Below are positions 1 through 8,469 of a DNA stretch of 64,000 nt, in pieces (within the stretch, counting starts at the first letter, position 1; each line of letters starts with the position of its first letter). The position numbers and the translations under genes are program-made. The DNA is taken from NCBI GenBank assembly GCA_044867645.1, contig JBIOVI010000045.1:1-64000 (forward strand). Direction: 5' to 3'. The stretch is from VRUE01 sp044867645. GTDB lineage: Bacteria > Actinomycetota > Thermoleophilia > Solirubrobacterales > 70-9. The notes under the pieces were generated by a model, which did no database searches, was not told the DNA's origin, and saw nothing but the letters and a program-made list of their open reading frames with translations.

Positions 1-39
1 ACACCCGGCCCACCCTGATCCACCCATACAATCGAGGCG

Positions 40-1011
40 ATGCCCTTCCCGAGCACCCGCCTGCGCAGGCTGCGCCGCACCGAGACCCTGCGCGGTCTGA
101 TCCGCGAGACCGATCTCTCGCCAGCGCACCTGATCCAGCCCGCTTTCGTGGTTGCCGGCGAGGGGGTACGCGAGGAGGTCGAGTCGATGCCCGGCATCGA
201 ACGCTTTTCGATCTCCGAGCTGGTCGCCGAGGCGACGGAGACCGCCGCCGCGGGGATCGGCGCCGTCCTCCTCTTCGGGGTTCCGGCGGACAAGGACGAG
301 ACCGGGTCGGGCGCCTACGACGAGGAGGGCGTCGTGCAGATGGCAGTGCGGGCGCTGAAGGAGGCGCACCCCGATCTAACCGTGATCACCGACGTCTGCC
401 TCTGCGAGTACACGTCCCACGGCCACTGTGGCTTCGTCCGCGACGGCGAGGTGGACAACGACCTTACGATCGAGCTGCTGGCCAAAACTGCGATCTCCCA
501 TGCCGAGTCCGGCGCCGACGCGGTGGCGCCGAGCGACATGATGGACGGCCGGGTCGGCGCAATCCGCCACCAGCTCGACGAAGAGGGCCACGCTGGTGTG
601 CCGATCGTCGCCTACAGCGCAAAGTACGCCTCGGCCTTCTACGGTCCCTTCCGCGACGCTGCCGAGTCGACGCCCGAGTTCGGCGACCGGCGCGGCTACC
701 AGCTCGATCCCGCCAACGCCGCCGAGGCCGTGCGCGAGGCGAAGCTCGACCTCGAGGAGGGTGCCGACATGCTGATGGTCAAGCCGGCGACCCCCTACCT
801 CGACGTCGTACGCAGGGTCAAGGAGGAGACCGGCGCCCCGGTCGCCGCCTACCATGTCTCCGGCGAGTACTCGATGCTGAAGGCCGCTGCCGCCAACGGC
901 TGGATCGACGAGCGCGCCGCGGTGCTCGAGACCCTTACCTCGATCCGTCGGGCCGGCGCCGACGCGATCGTCACCTACTACGCAAAGGAGGCCGCGGCTT
1001 GGCTTCGGTGA
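40..1011 (+). CDS. hemB: Delta-aminolevulinic acid dehydratase (porphobilinogen synthase)
   Basis: Condenses two 5-aminolevulinates into porphobilinogen, the second committed step of tetrapyrrole synthesis, in the cytosol. The 323-residue protein has the family's usual length. It carries the zinc-type catalytic cysteine cluster VCLCEYTSHGHC (about residues 127-138), and the two active-site lysines lie in AYSAKYASAFYGPF and in MLMVKPATPYLD. The ATG at 40 is the natural start of the conserved N-terminus (FPSTRLRRLRR). The last 13 bases overlap the next gene, so the two are probably translationally coupled, and the 3' end of hemB contains that gene's ribosome binding site. The family assignment is secure; the cysteine cluster implies zinc rather than magnesium-only dependence. 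Confidence 0.97.
   Translation: MPFPSTRLRRLRRTETLRGLIRETDLSPAHLIQPAFVVAGEGVREEVESMPGIERFSISELVAEATETAAAGIGAVLLFGVPADKDETGSGAYDEEGVVQMAVRALKEAHPDLTVITDVCLCEYTSHGHCGFVRDGEVDNDLTIELLAKTAISHAESGADAVAPSDMMDGRVGAIRHQLDEEGHAGVPIVAYSAKYASAFYGPFRDAAESTPEFGDRRGYQLDPANAAEAVREAKLDLEEGADMLMVKPATPYLDVVRRVKEETGAPVAAYHVSGEYSMLKAAAANGWIDERAAVLETLTSIRRAGADAIVTYYAKEAAAWLR
984..991 (+). promoter_or_regulatory. Ribosome binding site deciding a TTG start
   Basis: AAAGGAGG inside the 3' end of hemB lies 7 bases before the TTG at 999. It fixes the start of the downstream siroheme decarboxylase gene at this rare codon. Confidence 0.8.
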
Positions 1012-2084
1012 AGCTCCCCCAGTCGAAGGCGCGCTCTCGTAAGGACGGCGCCGCGATCCCGCTCGACGAGACCGACAAACGGCTGATGAACCTGCTCCAG
1101 TCGAGCTTCCCGCTCGATCCCGAGCCGTTCGCCTTGCTCGCCTCTGAGGCCGAGCTGGAGCTCGATGACCTCCTCGCCCGCACCAGGAGGCTGCTGGACG
1201 AGCGGATCATCCGCGAGATCACCCCGATCTTCGACACGCGGGCGCTTGGCTACGAGTCGATGCTGGTCGCCGCCAAGGTCGACGCCGAGCACCCGCAGCG
1301 CGCCGCCGCCGCGGTCAACGCCCATCCCGGGGTCTCACACAATTACCTGCGCACCCACGACTTCAACCTCTGGTTCACGATCGCTGTCCCGCCCGATTCC
1401 GAGCTGGGCATGGACGGCACCCTGGAGGCGCTGATGCGCGAGACCGGCGCCGAGTCGATGCGCCAGCTGCCCACCTTGACCCTGTTCAAGATCAACATGA
1501 ACCTGGAGATGGAGAAGGGGACCGATGCGCTTGCCACCGCCGTTGAGGCAGCCCCACCGCGCGAGCTGGAGCCGCAGCCCTACGACGACTGCGACATCGC
1601 CACGATCCGCGCCCTGCAGGGGCCGATGGAGGCCGTTGAGCGGCCCTACGACGCCGCCGCGTCCGAGCTGGGGATCTCGACCGAGGAGCTGCTTGAGCGG
1701 CTCGGCGCGATGGTCGATCGCAAGCTGCTGCGACGGGTCGCGGCGATTCTTTATCACCGCCGCGCCGGCTTCTCGGCTAATGGCATGGGGGTATGGAAGG
1801 TGCCCGAGGGGGAGATCATGGAGACGGGGCGGCGGATGGCCTCCTTTCGTGGCATCTCCCACTGCTACCAGCGACCCACCTACGAGGACTGGCCCTACAG
1901 CGTCTTCACCATGGCCCATGGCCGCTCCAAGCAGGAGTGCGACGCGATCCTCGACTCGATCGCCGCTGAGTGCGCGATGGGACCCGAGGATCGCGCCACC
2001 CTCTATTCCTCGACCGAGTACAAGAAGATCCGCCTTCATTACTTCACCGACGAGTACACGCGGTGGGAAGCTGAGCACTCGTAG
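999..2084 (+). CDS. ahbA-ahbB: Fused siroheme decarboxylase AhbA-AhbB (Lrp/AsnC-like fold)
   Basis: This looks like both subunits of siroheme decarboxylase joined in one 361-residue chain; the enzyme turns siroheme into 12,18-didecarboxysiroheme. Residues about 25-165 form the AhbA-like half (winged helix plus an alpha/beta domain containing GVSHNYLRTHDFNLWF). Residues about 195-355 form the AhbB-like half with the hallmark ISHCYQRPTYEDWPY. Both halves keep the conserved histidines of the family. A sequence-only annotator might call this an AsnC/Lrp regulator because the fold is shared. Position between hemB and hemL supports a biosynthetic role. Translation starts at TTG behind a perfect AAAGGAGG, overlapping hemB. 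Whether it feeds haem, haem d1 or another product cannot be told here. Confidence 0.85.
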   Translation: MASVKLPQSKARSRKDGAAIPLDETDKRLMNLLQSSFPLDPEPFALLASEAELELDDLLARTRRLLDERIIREITPIFDTRALGYESMLVAAKVDAEHPQRAAAAVNAHPGVSHNYLRTHDFNLWFTIAVPPDSELGMDGTLEALMRETGAESMRQLPTLTLFKINMNLEMEKGTDALATAVEAAPPRELEPQPYDDCDIATIRALQGPMEAVERPYDAAASELGISTEELLERLGAMVDRKLLRRVAAILYHRRAGFSANGMGVWKVPEGEIMETGRRMASFRGISHCYQRPTYEDWPYSVFTMAHGRSKQECDAILDSIAAECAMGPEDRATLYSSTEYKKIRLHYFTDEYTRWEAEHS

Positions 2085-2091
2085 CGTGCGG

Positions 2092-3354
2092 ATGTCCGCC
2101 GAGCTGTATCAGCGGGCACTGAAGGTTCTTCCCGGCGGAGTGAACAGCCCCGTGCGGGCGATGCGGCAGGTCGGTCGCGACCCGGTCTTCATCGAGCGTG
2201 GGGAGGGCTGCGAGCTGGTCGACGTCGACGGCAACCGCTATCTCGATTGGGTCGGCTCCTGGGGGCCGCTGATCCTCGGCCACGCCCACCCCGAGGTCGT
2301 CTCGGCGGTCACCGCCGCGGCCGCGCGGGGAACCAGCTACGGGGCCGCAACGGCCGTCGAGGTCGAACTTGCCGAGGAGGTTGTCGATCGCGTGCCCACG
2401 GTCGAGATGCTGAGGATGACCAGCTCCGGCACTGAGGCGGCGATGAGCGCGCTCCGCCTCGCCCGCGCCGTGACCGGACGCGAGGTCGTGGTCAAGTTCT
2501 CGGGCGCCTACCACGGCCACTCAGACGGTCTCCTGGCCGACGCCGGCTCCGGTCTGGCCACCCTTGCCCTTCCCGGCACGCCGGGCGTAACCGCCGCTCA
2601 GGCGGCGGGCACCGTGGTCGTGCCCTGGAACGATCGCGACGCCGTCGGCCGCGCTCTCGAAGGGCACGCCGTTGCTGCCCTGCTCGCTGAGCCGGTCCCC
2701 GCCAATATGGGCGTCGTCCCACCTAGCGACGGCTTCCTGGAGTTTCTCCGCGACGCAACCCGGGAGGCCGGTGCATTGCTCGTCTTCGATGAGGTGATCA
2801 GCGGTTTCCGGGTTGCCCGCGGCGGCGCCCAAGAGCGCTACGAAATAGAGCCCGATCTCACCGTGCTCGGCAAGGTTCTGGGCGGCGGGCTGCCCGCCGC
2901 CGCCTTTGGCGGCCCCGCACGGACGATGGAGCGGGTCGCTCCCGCCGGCGACGTCTACCAGGCCGGGACGCTCTCCGGCAATCCGCTTGCGATGGCGGCG
3001 GGGCTCGCCACCCTTCAGAAGCTGGACCAAGCTGCCTACTCCCGGCTTGGCGATCTCACCGACCGCCTCGCCGCCGGCTTTGCGGCTCTGGCCGGCGAGC
3101 GGCCGCTCCAGGTCCGCTCAGCCCCCGGCCTTCTCACCCTCTTTTTCAGCCCCGAGCCGGTCACCGACTTCGCGACCGCCTCCGCCTGCGACCTCGAGGC
3201 CCATGCACGCTTCTGCCGGGCGATGCTCGACCGCGGCTTCTACCCCCCACCGTCCCAGTTCGAGGCCTGGTTCGTCTCGCTAGCCCACGACGAGGCAACG
3301 GTCGACCGCACCCTGGAAGCGGTTGAGGAGTCGCTGGCGGAGGCGTTGGGGTGA
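2092..3354 (+). CDS. hemL: Glutamate-1-semialdehyde 2,1-aminomutase
   Basis: PLP enzyme that converts glutamate-1-semialdehyde to 5-aminolevulinate in the C5 pathway. The 420-residue chain begins MSAELYQRALKVLPGGVNSP, typical for HemL. It contains DEVISGFRVARGG (PLP-contacting aspartate), the PLP lysine in VLGKVLGGGLPAAAFGG and the signature YQAGTLSGNPLAMAAG. A longer open frame runs upstream inside the previous gene, but homology begins at the ATG at 2092, seven bases after the preceding stop. A GTG at 2086 is an alternative. Cotranscription with hemB and the decarboxylase is likely. Confidence 0.96.
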   Translation: MSAELYQRALKVLPGGVNSPVRAMRQVGRDPVFIERGEGCELVDVDGNRYLDWVGSWGPLILGHAHPEVVSAVTAAAARGTSYGAATAVEVELAEEVVDRVPTVEMLRMTSSGTEAAMSALRLARAVTGREVVVKFSGAYHGHSDGLLADAGSGLATLALPGTPGVTAAQAAGTVVVPWNDRDAVGRALEGHAVAALLAEPVPANMGVVPPSDGFLEFLRDATREAGALLVFDEVISGFRVARGGAQERYEIEPDLTVLGKVLGGGLPAAAFGGPARTMERVAPAGDVYQAGTLSGNPLAMAAGLATLQKLDQAAYSRLGDLTDRLAAGFAALAGERPLQVRSAPGLLTLFFSPEPVTDFATASACDLEAHARFCRAMLDRGFYPPPSQFEAWFVSLAHDEATVDRTLEAVEESLAEALG

Positions 3355-3370
3355 AGCGGGAGGTGTTGTC

Positions 3371-3796
3371 GTGAGCGATCCAGCCGCCGTCCTCGAAGTC
3401 CTCGCAACGACGCTGCGCGAGGAGGACACGCCGATCTCGCCTCATATCGTCGAGCCGACAGAGCAGCCGGTTTTCGGCCCCCTTGCGGCTTCTGGCCCGC
3501 GGGCCGTGGCGGCTCCAGCGGAGTACGCGCTGGTCGTCGAGGCCGTCCGCGAGGGCTACTTGCTCCACTACGGCGAGCCGCGTCTGCTCGCCGGTCACGA
3601 CGCCGACCTTGCTTTGCTAGCCGGCGACTACCTCTACGCCCTCGGCATCGAGCGTCTAGCCGCCCTCGGCGACACCCCCGCCGTGCTCGAGCTGGCCAAC
3701 CTGATCAGCCGCTGCGCCCAACTCCACACCGAAGCCCGCGAAGACGAGGTCCCCGACCTATGGCAGGAGGCCATCCAGAAAATAGGCGGGGCTTGA
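3371..3796 (+). CDS. Uncharacterised helical protein of the tetrapyrrole cluster
   Basis: A 141-residue protein of unknown function. It starts at GTG 3371, with GGGAGG seven bases upstream and 16 bases after the hemL stop, so it is probably the last gene of the operon. The predicted product is mostly alpha-helical, with no signal peptide, membrane segment or metal-binding cysteine cluster. The segment AEYALVVEAVREGYLLHYG followed by LLAGDYLYALGIERLAALGD gives it the feel of an all-helical fold such as those related to prenyl synthases, but no catalytic aspartate motif is present. An accessory or regulatory role in haem synthesis is only inference from position. Confidence 0.75.
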   Translation: MSDPAAVLEVLATTLREEDTPISPHIVEPTEQPVFGPLAASGPRAVAAPAEYALVVEAVREGYLLHYGEPRLLAGHDADLALLAGDYLYALGIERLAALGDTPAVLELANLISRCAQLHTEAREDEVPDLWQEAIQKIGGA

Positions 3797-3811
3797 GAGA
3801 GGCTGTCTCTC

Positions 3812-4588
3812 TCAGCGGACTTTGCAGTCGCGGATTAGAGTCGTTTCCACCTGGTTGCCGCCGGCGAAGCCGAAGTTGGCGCGGGCGAAGGGGTAGACCG
3901 CTCCGGGGAACCCTTCCGGCGCGGCGCAGCCCGCGCTTATGTAGCTGTGCTGTTCGCCTTCGTAGGTGTAGGTCCGCCGCAGCTTCATGTCGAAGTGGGT
4001 CACGTAGGCCCACTTGCGTGCCGGAGCGGGCAGGGTCGTCTTGATCAAGTTCCCGAATTCGCCCTGTTGCTTGTGGATCTTGAATGTCAGGACGAACGCC
4101 GAGGGGGGTTTTTTCCCGTAGACCTGGGCGAGGAGCCGCCGGTCTCCGCCGGAACGTTTTGCGTGGAAGACGAGCATGGGGCCTTTGAACGTGAACGGCT
4201 CCTGGCTCATCAGGTGGATGCGAACTTCGACATGGCCGCTGCCGACGATCGCTCCGCCGCAGATCCTTCGCGCAGCTTTGATCGTCGTCGGCTGGATCCT
4301 GCGCACCTTGCAGGTCGGCAGGCCGCGGTCGAATATCTTGCCGCGGCGGTTGATCCCGATCGAGATCTCGCGCAGCTGCGGTGGCGGATCGGAGTTGTCG
4401 ACGGACTTGAAGGTGCTTTCGACCTTGACCGCGACGGGCGCGAGACCGGTGCGGGGCAGGGCCCGCGGCGTGATCCCCCCATCGACCGAGACGATCAGGT
4501 TCCCGTCTTGTTCGACCTCCCCCTGCGCCGCCCCGGCAACGCCCAAGGCAGCGAGGAAGACCAGCGCGATCAGCCCTATGGCGCGCAC
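3812..4588 (-). CDS. Family S secreted protein, member A (unknown function)
   Basis: First of six related secreted proteins in the window (others start at 15761, 16583, 29726, 30665 and 31562). The 258-residue chain has an N-terminal signal peptide (MRAIGLIALVFLAALGVAGAAQG). It then has the shared layout: a G-x-L-I-V strand, PRALPRTGLAPVAV, a first cysteine pair about 17 residues apart ending in CGGAIVGSGHVEV, a central beta-rich region, and a second cysteine near KKLRRTYTYEGE/SAGC paired with one at the extreme C-terminus (RDCKVR). It is the most divergent member: FKGP replaces the FNG motif. GTG start at 4588 directly follows the stop of the helical protein gene, so it belongs to the MmpL-1 transcription unit. 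No known domain is recognised. Confidence 0.8.
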   Translation of the reverse strand: MRAIGLIALVFLAALGVAGAAQGEVEQDGNLIVSVDGGITPRALPRTGLAPVAVKVESTFKSVDNSDPPPQLREISIGINRRGKIFDRGLPTCKVRRIQPTTIKAARRICGGAIVGSGHVEVRIHLMSQEPFTFKGPMLVFHAKRSGGDRRLLAQVYGKKPPSAFVLTFKIHKQQGEFGNLIKTTLPAPARKWAYVTHFDMKLRRTYTYEGEQHSYISAGCAAPEGFPGAVYPFARANFGFAGGNQVETTLIRDCKVR

Positions 4589-5071
4589 TTAGAGGAACCT
4601 CGATGAGTCGATCCGGCACTCGTCGAAGGGCAAGCTGATCACCGTGTTGTTGGCTTTGTTGTTGTTCTTGTTGAGTTCCACCGCGAGTTTCTGTGCGTGG
4701 AACTTGTCATCGGCCTTCAGGGCCTGACCGATCTTCTGCAGGAAGGTCTTCTCCGCTTTCAGGTAGCCGATCCATTTCGTCAGCTTCGTCGCGTCTTCGC
4801 TCGGACGCGGCACCGCCACAATCTGCGTGACCGTCTTGCCGAGCGCCGCGGAAGCGCGGATGAAGCGCTTGCCGGCGGGTACGAGCTTGTCCTGCTTCAC
4901 CTGTTCTTTGACCCCTTTGAGGATGCGGGAGTTGGCGTCAGTGTTGGCCTTGCAGATCGGCTCCACTCTGTCGACGTATTCTTCGGTCGCCGGTCCGGCG
5001 GCCAGCGCGACCGGGACCACCGCGAGCATCGCCACGGCTGCCGCCAGAGCGAGGCTGGGTAGAGACGACAT
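4589..5071 (-). CDS. Small secreted helical protein in the MmpL-1 unit
   Basis: A 160-residue protein with a clear signal peptide (MSSLPSLALAAAVAMLAVVP, cleavage near ALAAG). The mature part is alpha-helical and lysine-rich, with two cysteines, one in VEPICKANTD and one near the C-terminus in FDECRI. The ATG at 5071 is chosen because it opens the signal peptide and has GGGAAG about ten bases upstream. An ATG at 5098 is possible, but its GGAGG abuts the start codon. The gene lies between the MmpL-1 transporter upstream and family S member A downstream, 138 bases from the former and touching the latter. Function unknown; a periplasmic or extracellular accessory to the transporter is inference. 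Confidence 0.75.
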   Translation of the reverse strand: MSSLPSLALAAAVAMLAVVPVALAAGPATEEYVDRVEPICKANTDANSRILKGVKEQVKQDKLVPAGKRFIRASAALGKTVTQIVAVPRPSEDATKLTKWIGYLKAEKTFLQKIGQALKADDKFHAQKLAVELNKNNNKANNTVISLPFDECRIDSSRFL

Positions 5072-5209
5072 CTTTGCTGAGCTTCCCACTAGATCCATCC
5101 TCCTGTCTGGCACTGACCGGTCCGGCGCTGGCACTGAAGCAGCCGCCCGACCCCCCTGTTCTCACCCCTGGTTATCAAAAATACACGAGTTCCTATCTTC
5201 TCACCTTCC

Positions 5210-8200
5210 CTAACCCGCTCGGGAGCCGTGAAGATCGATCTCGGGCAAGATTTTCGCAAGCGGGCGCGGCAGCCACCAGACCCGGTCGCCAAGCAGCAGC
5301 ATCAGCGCCGGCAGCAGCACGATCCGGACGACGGTCGCGTCGAGTATCACCGCCACCGTAAGCCCCACGCCCAGCTGGCTGACCGTCGCGATGTTGGCGC
5401 CCGCGAAAGCGACGAAGACGGCCATCATGATCGCCGCCGCTCCGGTGATCACGCGGGCCGTTTTCTCGAGGCCGAAGACGATCGCTTCCTGGTTGGAGAA
5501 CCCGTTCTCGTAGTGCTCCCGCATCCGCATCAGCAGGAAGACCGCGTAGTCGATCGAGAGGCCGAAAATGATCCCGAAGATCCCGGCCGCGCCGATCGCG
5601 TCGACGTAACTGTTGCCGCCCAGCGGCCACCCCTGAGGCACCTCGAAGAGCAGGGTTAGGACTCCGAACGCGACCGCCACCGTGACCAGGTTCAGGGCGA
5701 CCGCGATCGCGGCGATCAGCAGCGCCCGCAGGATGACGACCAGGATCAGGAAGGTGGCGATCGTGATCACGGCCATCATCAGCGGGATTCGTTCGGAGAT
5801 CGTGTCCGTGTAGTCGATCACCTCCGCCGCGCTTCCGGTGACCCCGGTGATGGCGCCGGTGGCCGCCGCCAGCCCGTCGGCATCTTTTTTCAGCCGTTCG
5901 TTGAGGGCCGTCGAGCCGGGCGTGTTGAAGGTGTAGCGGGGAATGACGACTATCTGAGCCGCCTGTCCGCTGTTTTCCAGGTCAACGATGCGGGAGACCC
6001 GCTTTCGTTCTTCCTCAGGGGCTCCCTGCAGCGCCGAGAGGACGAAGTAGCCGGAGTCGAAGATCCCCGGCGAAGATTTCCGCAGCCGGTCGACTTTGCG
6101 GTTGACGCGGGCGGCGCTGACCGACACTTTCACGTTGGCGCGGCGCAGGCCGGTCTGCAGCGGCTGAGAGCGGTCGAAGCCTTCGGCCAGGCGCTTTTCC
6201 AGAGTGTCGGCGCCCCCCCGCAGTCGCCCCAAGCCAGCAGCCAGCTGCGATGCTCCCCCTTCGAGGCGATCCAGGCCGCCTGGCAACCGGCCAGCCGCAT
6301 CGGCCAGCCGCGCCGCCCCTTTGTGCAGTCGGGCGCCGCCGTCGGCGAGTTTCCTCTGGCCATCGTGAAGCCTGGTGGCCTGGCCGCTCAGCCGCTGCGC
6401 TTCGTTGCGGGCGATCGCCAGCGCTTCGACCAGCCTTTCCGCTTCGCGCGCCTGCGGCTCGAGGCTAGGGTCGGCAGCAGCCCTCTGCTTCAGTTCGGCG
6501 CGCAGGCTCCGCGCCCGTTCCAGACCATTGCCTTTCAGACCGTTTAGCAGGTCCTCCGATGCTCCCTGCACGGAGAAGGCTCCCAGCTGGGCGGTGCGTT
6601 GACCTTCGGCTAGCTTGCCCGAGCCGTCGGCGAGGCGATCGAGCGCCCCGACGGCCTTTGCGGCCCCGGAGGCGACTTTGGCGATCCCCCCTTCGAGCTG
6701 TTCGGCGCCCGCCCCCGCCCGCCCGGATCCGGTCGCGAGCAGGCCTGCTCCGTAGCTGGCTTTCTCCAGCCCCGAGCGAAGCTGTCTGACGCCGTCAGCA
6801 GCCGTGCCGAGTTTTTTACCCAGAGTCGTGAGCTGTTCCGGGTCGGCTTCTCCCCGGCCGGCCAGTAGGTCATTTCCCGTCTTCTGCAGCGGTTCGACTC
6901 GCCCCTTGATCTGCGCCGGCCCGACCACCGCCTGCACGCCGGGATCGGCGGCTATCCGCCGCTGCCAGCGGCTCAGCGCGGCGAGGCTGTCGGCTTCGGT
7001 GATCGGCCCGTCCTCGGAGACCGCGACGACGACGAAGGGAGCATCCCAGCCAGGCCCGATCGCATCGGCGATCAGTTCGGATTCCTCGCGTGCCTGGTTG
7101 GAAGCGGGCAGCTGTTCGGCGCTCGGCGGCCCGGTTTCCAGCGCCAGCACCGGCGCCGCCAGCACCAGCACGACCCCGCCGATCAGCGCCGCCGCCAGCA
7201 GCGGCCGGCGGAGCGCACGATTGACGAGCGTCATCACGCCGTCCCCGTTCCTGGCACCTCCGATTCGCCAGCGGTTGACGTTGTGGCCGAGCACGGCCAG
7301 CAGCGGTGGCCCGACCAGCGCCGCGACGAGGACGCTGATCCCGGTGACGGTGATCGCCGCGCCGGCCAGCGAGAGAAGCAGGGTCCCCGGCATCACGAAG
7401 AGGAGCGCGAGCATCGCCAGGAAGAGGGTGGAGCCGGCGAAGGCGGTGGTGCGGCCGGCGGTGCGCCGGGTCATCCGGGCCGCCTCCAGGGGAGGGGTCC
7501 CCGCTTCCAGCTCCTCGCGGAAGCGGGAGACCATCAGCAGCGCGTAGTCGACTCCCAGCGCCAAGCCCATCATCACGCAAACGGTCAAAGCGAAGCCGTC
7601 GATGGCGATCCAGTTGGCGGCGATCGCGAGCACGCCTCGCGCGGCGGTCACGGTCACCGCGCCGAACGCGAGCGGGATCGCCGCCGCCACCGGTGAGCGG
7701 AAGACGAGCAGGAGGACGAGCAGCAGGAAGGGGATCGCGATCATCTCGGCCACCTCGGTCGAGTGGACCGTCTCGTCCTGGATTGCGCGGAAGAGGCTGG
7801 CGAAGCCGGTCTGCGACGCCCGCACCGGCGGCGAGATCTCCTCTTCCAGGGTGCGTTCGAGGTAGGGGACGCTGTCGCTCACCGCGTCCTCGGCATTGAC
7901 GTGGAAGTCGACCAGGATCAGCGCCTTGCGCGGCCCAGGGCGCAGGCGGTCGACGCTGCCCTTGTCCCACGGCGAGATCGTCGACACCGCGGGGTCGGTG
8001 CGCAGCTTGCGGATCAACGCCGGTCCCTGCCGGTCGAGCTCGGCGGGCGGCCCCTGGAGCAGGATCGCGAAGGGGGCGGTGTCGCCGAAATACTGCTGGA
8101 GCAGGTCGCCGCCGCGCCCCGATTCGGTGCCGGGAATGCTGAGCGAGGTGGGGCGCAGCTCGTCCTTGACCCCCTGCCCGAGGACGGCGAGGACGGCGAT

Positions 8201-8308
8201 CGCCGTCAGCGCGACCGCGAGCAGGGTCCGCGGTTTGCGCAGCGCAAACGGCAACCGCTTCCCTCCTTTGGCGGCCCCGTTGGTGCCCTCTTGTCGACCC
8301 CGCCTCAT
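5210..8308 (-). CDS. MmpL/RND-family transporter (MmpL-1)
   Basis: Inner-membrane transporter of the RND superfamily with two MMPL domains, about 1032 residues. Each half shows a hydrophobic helix bundle with the Asp-Tyr proton-relay signature: ALGVDYALLMVSRFREEL in the first half and GLSIDYAVFLLMRMREHYE in the second. Between the halves, about residues 490-715, is a long extracytoplasmic helical insert made of glycine-spaced heptad-like units (repeats such as LADGSGKLAEG and LEGGASQLAAGL), resembling those of YhgE/Pip proteins. The family exports lipids or siderophore-like molecules. The start is uncertain: ATG 8308 is chosen, GTG 8380 is also in frame, and neither has a good ribosome site. 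It shares architecture with MmpL-2 at 16625. Confidence 0.93.
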   Translation of the reverse strand: MRRGRQEGTNGAAKGGKRLPFALRKPRTLLAVALTAIAVLAVLGQGVKDELRPTSLSIPGTESGRGGDLLQQYFGDTAPFAILLQGPPAELDRQGPALIRKLRTDPAVSTISPWDKGSVDRLRPGPRKALILVDFHVNAEDAVSDSVPYLERTLEEEISPPVRASQTGFASLFRAIQDETVHSTEVAEMIAIPFLLLVLLLVFRSPVAAAIPLAFGAVTVTAARGVLAIAANWIAIDGFALTVCVMMGLALGVDYALLMVSRFREELEAGTPPLEAARMTRRTAGRTTAFAGSTLFLAMLALLFVMPGTLLLSLAGAAITVTGISVLVAALVGPPLLAVLGHNVNRWRIGGARNGDGVMTLVNRALRRPLLAAALIGGVVLVLAAPVLALETGPPSAEQLPASNQAREESELIADAIGPGWDAPFVVVAVSEDGPITEADSLAALSRWQRRIAADPGVQAVVGPAQIKGRVEPLQKTGNDLLAGRGEADPEQLTTLGKKLGTAADGVRQLRSGLEKASYGAGLLATGSGRAGAGAEQLEGGIAKVASGAAKAVGALDRLADGSGKLAEGQRTAQLGAFSVQGASEDLLNGLKGNGLERARSLRAELKQRAAADPSLEPQAREAERLVEALAIARNEAQRLSGQATRLHDGQRKLADGGARLHKGAARLADAAGRLPGGLDRLEGGASQLAAGLGRLRGGADTLEKRLAEGFDRSQPLQTGLRRANVKVSVSAARVNRKVDRLRKSSPGIFDSGYFVLSALQGAPEEERKRVSRIVDLENSGQAAQIVVIPRYTFNTPGSTALNERLKKDADGLAAATGAITGVTGSAAEVIDYTDTISERIPLMMAVITIATFLILVVILRALLIAAIAVALNLVTVAVAFGVLTLLFEVPQGWPLGGNSYVDAIGAAGIFGIIFGLSIDYAVFLLMRMREHYENGFSNQEAIVFGLEKTARVITGAAAIMMAVFVAFAGANIATVSQLGVGLTVAVILDATVVRIVLLPALMLLLGDRVWWLPRPLAKILPEIDLHGSRAG

Positions 8309-8469
8309 CGGCGGGCGGCGGCTCGGCAGATTTCGTTTCCCCTTCCCCAGATGCAGCCGACCGGGTCGGCAAAGAAACACGCCGGGTGCTTATACCAGCC
8401 TGCTTGCCCGCGGTGCCCCCGGCGTTAATCCTCTGTACATAAAGGACCAGCCTCCCAGCTCTCGCCGGG

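Noticed and set aside
999..2084. Lrp/AsnC transcription regulator call
   Set aside because: AhbA/AhbB signatures and haem gene context fit siroheme decarboxylase better.
1525..2091. Long upstream extension of hemL
   Set aside because: Runs in another frame of the decarboxylase gene; HemL homology begins at 2092.
5210..8380. GTG start at 8380 for MmpL-1
   Set aside because: The extra 24 residues have no transporter character and no ribosome site, though it cannot be excluded.
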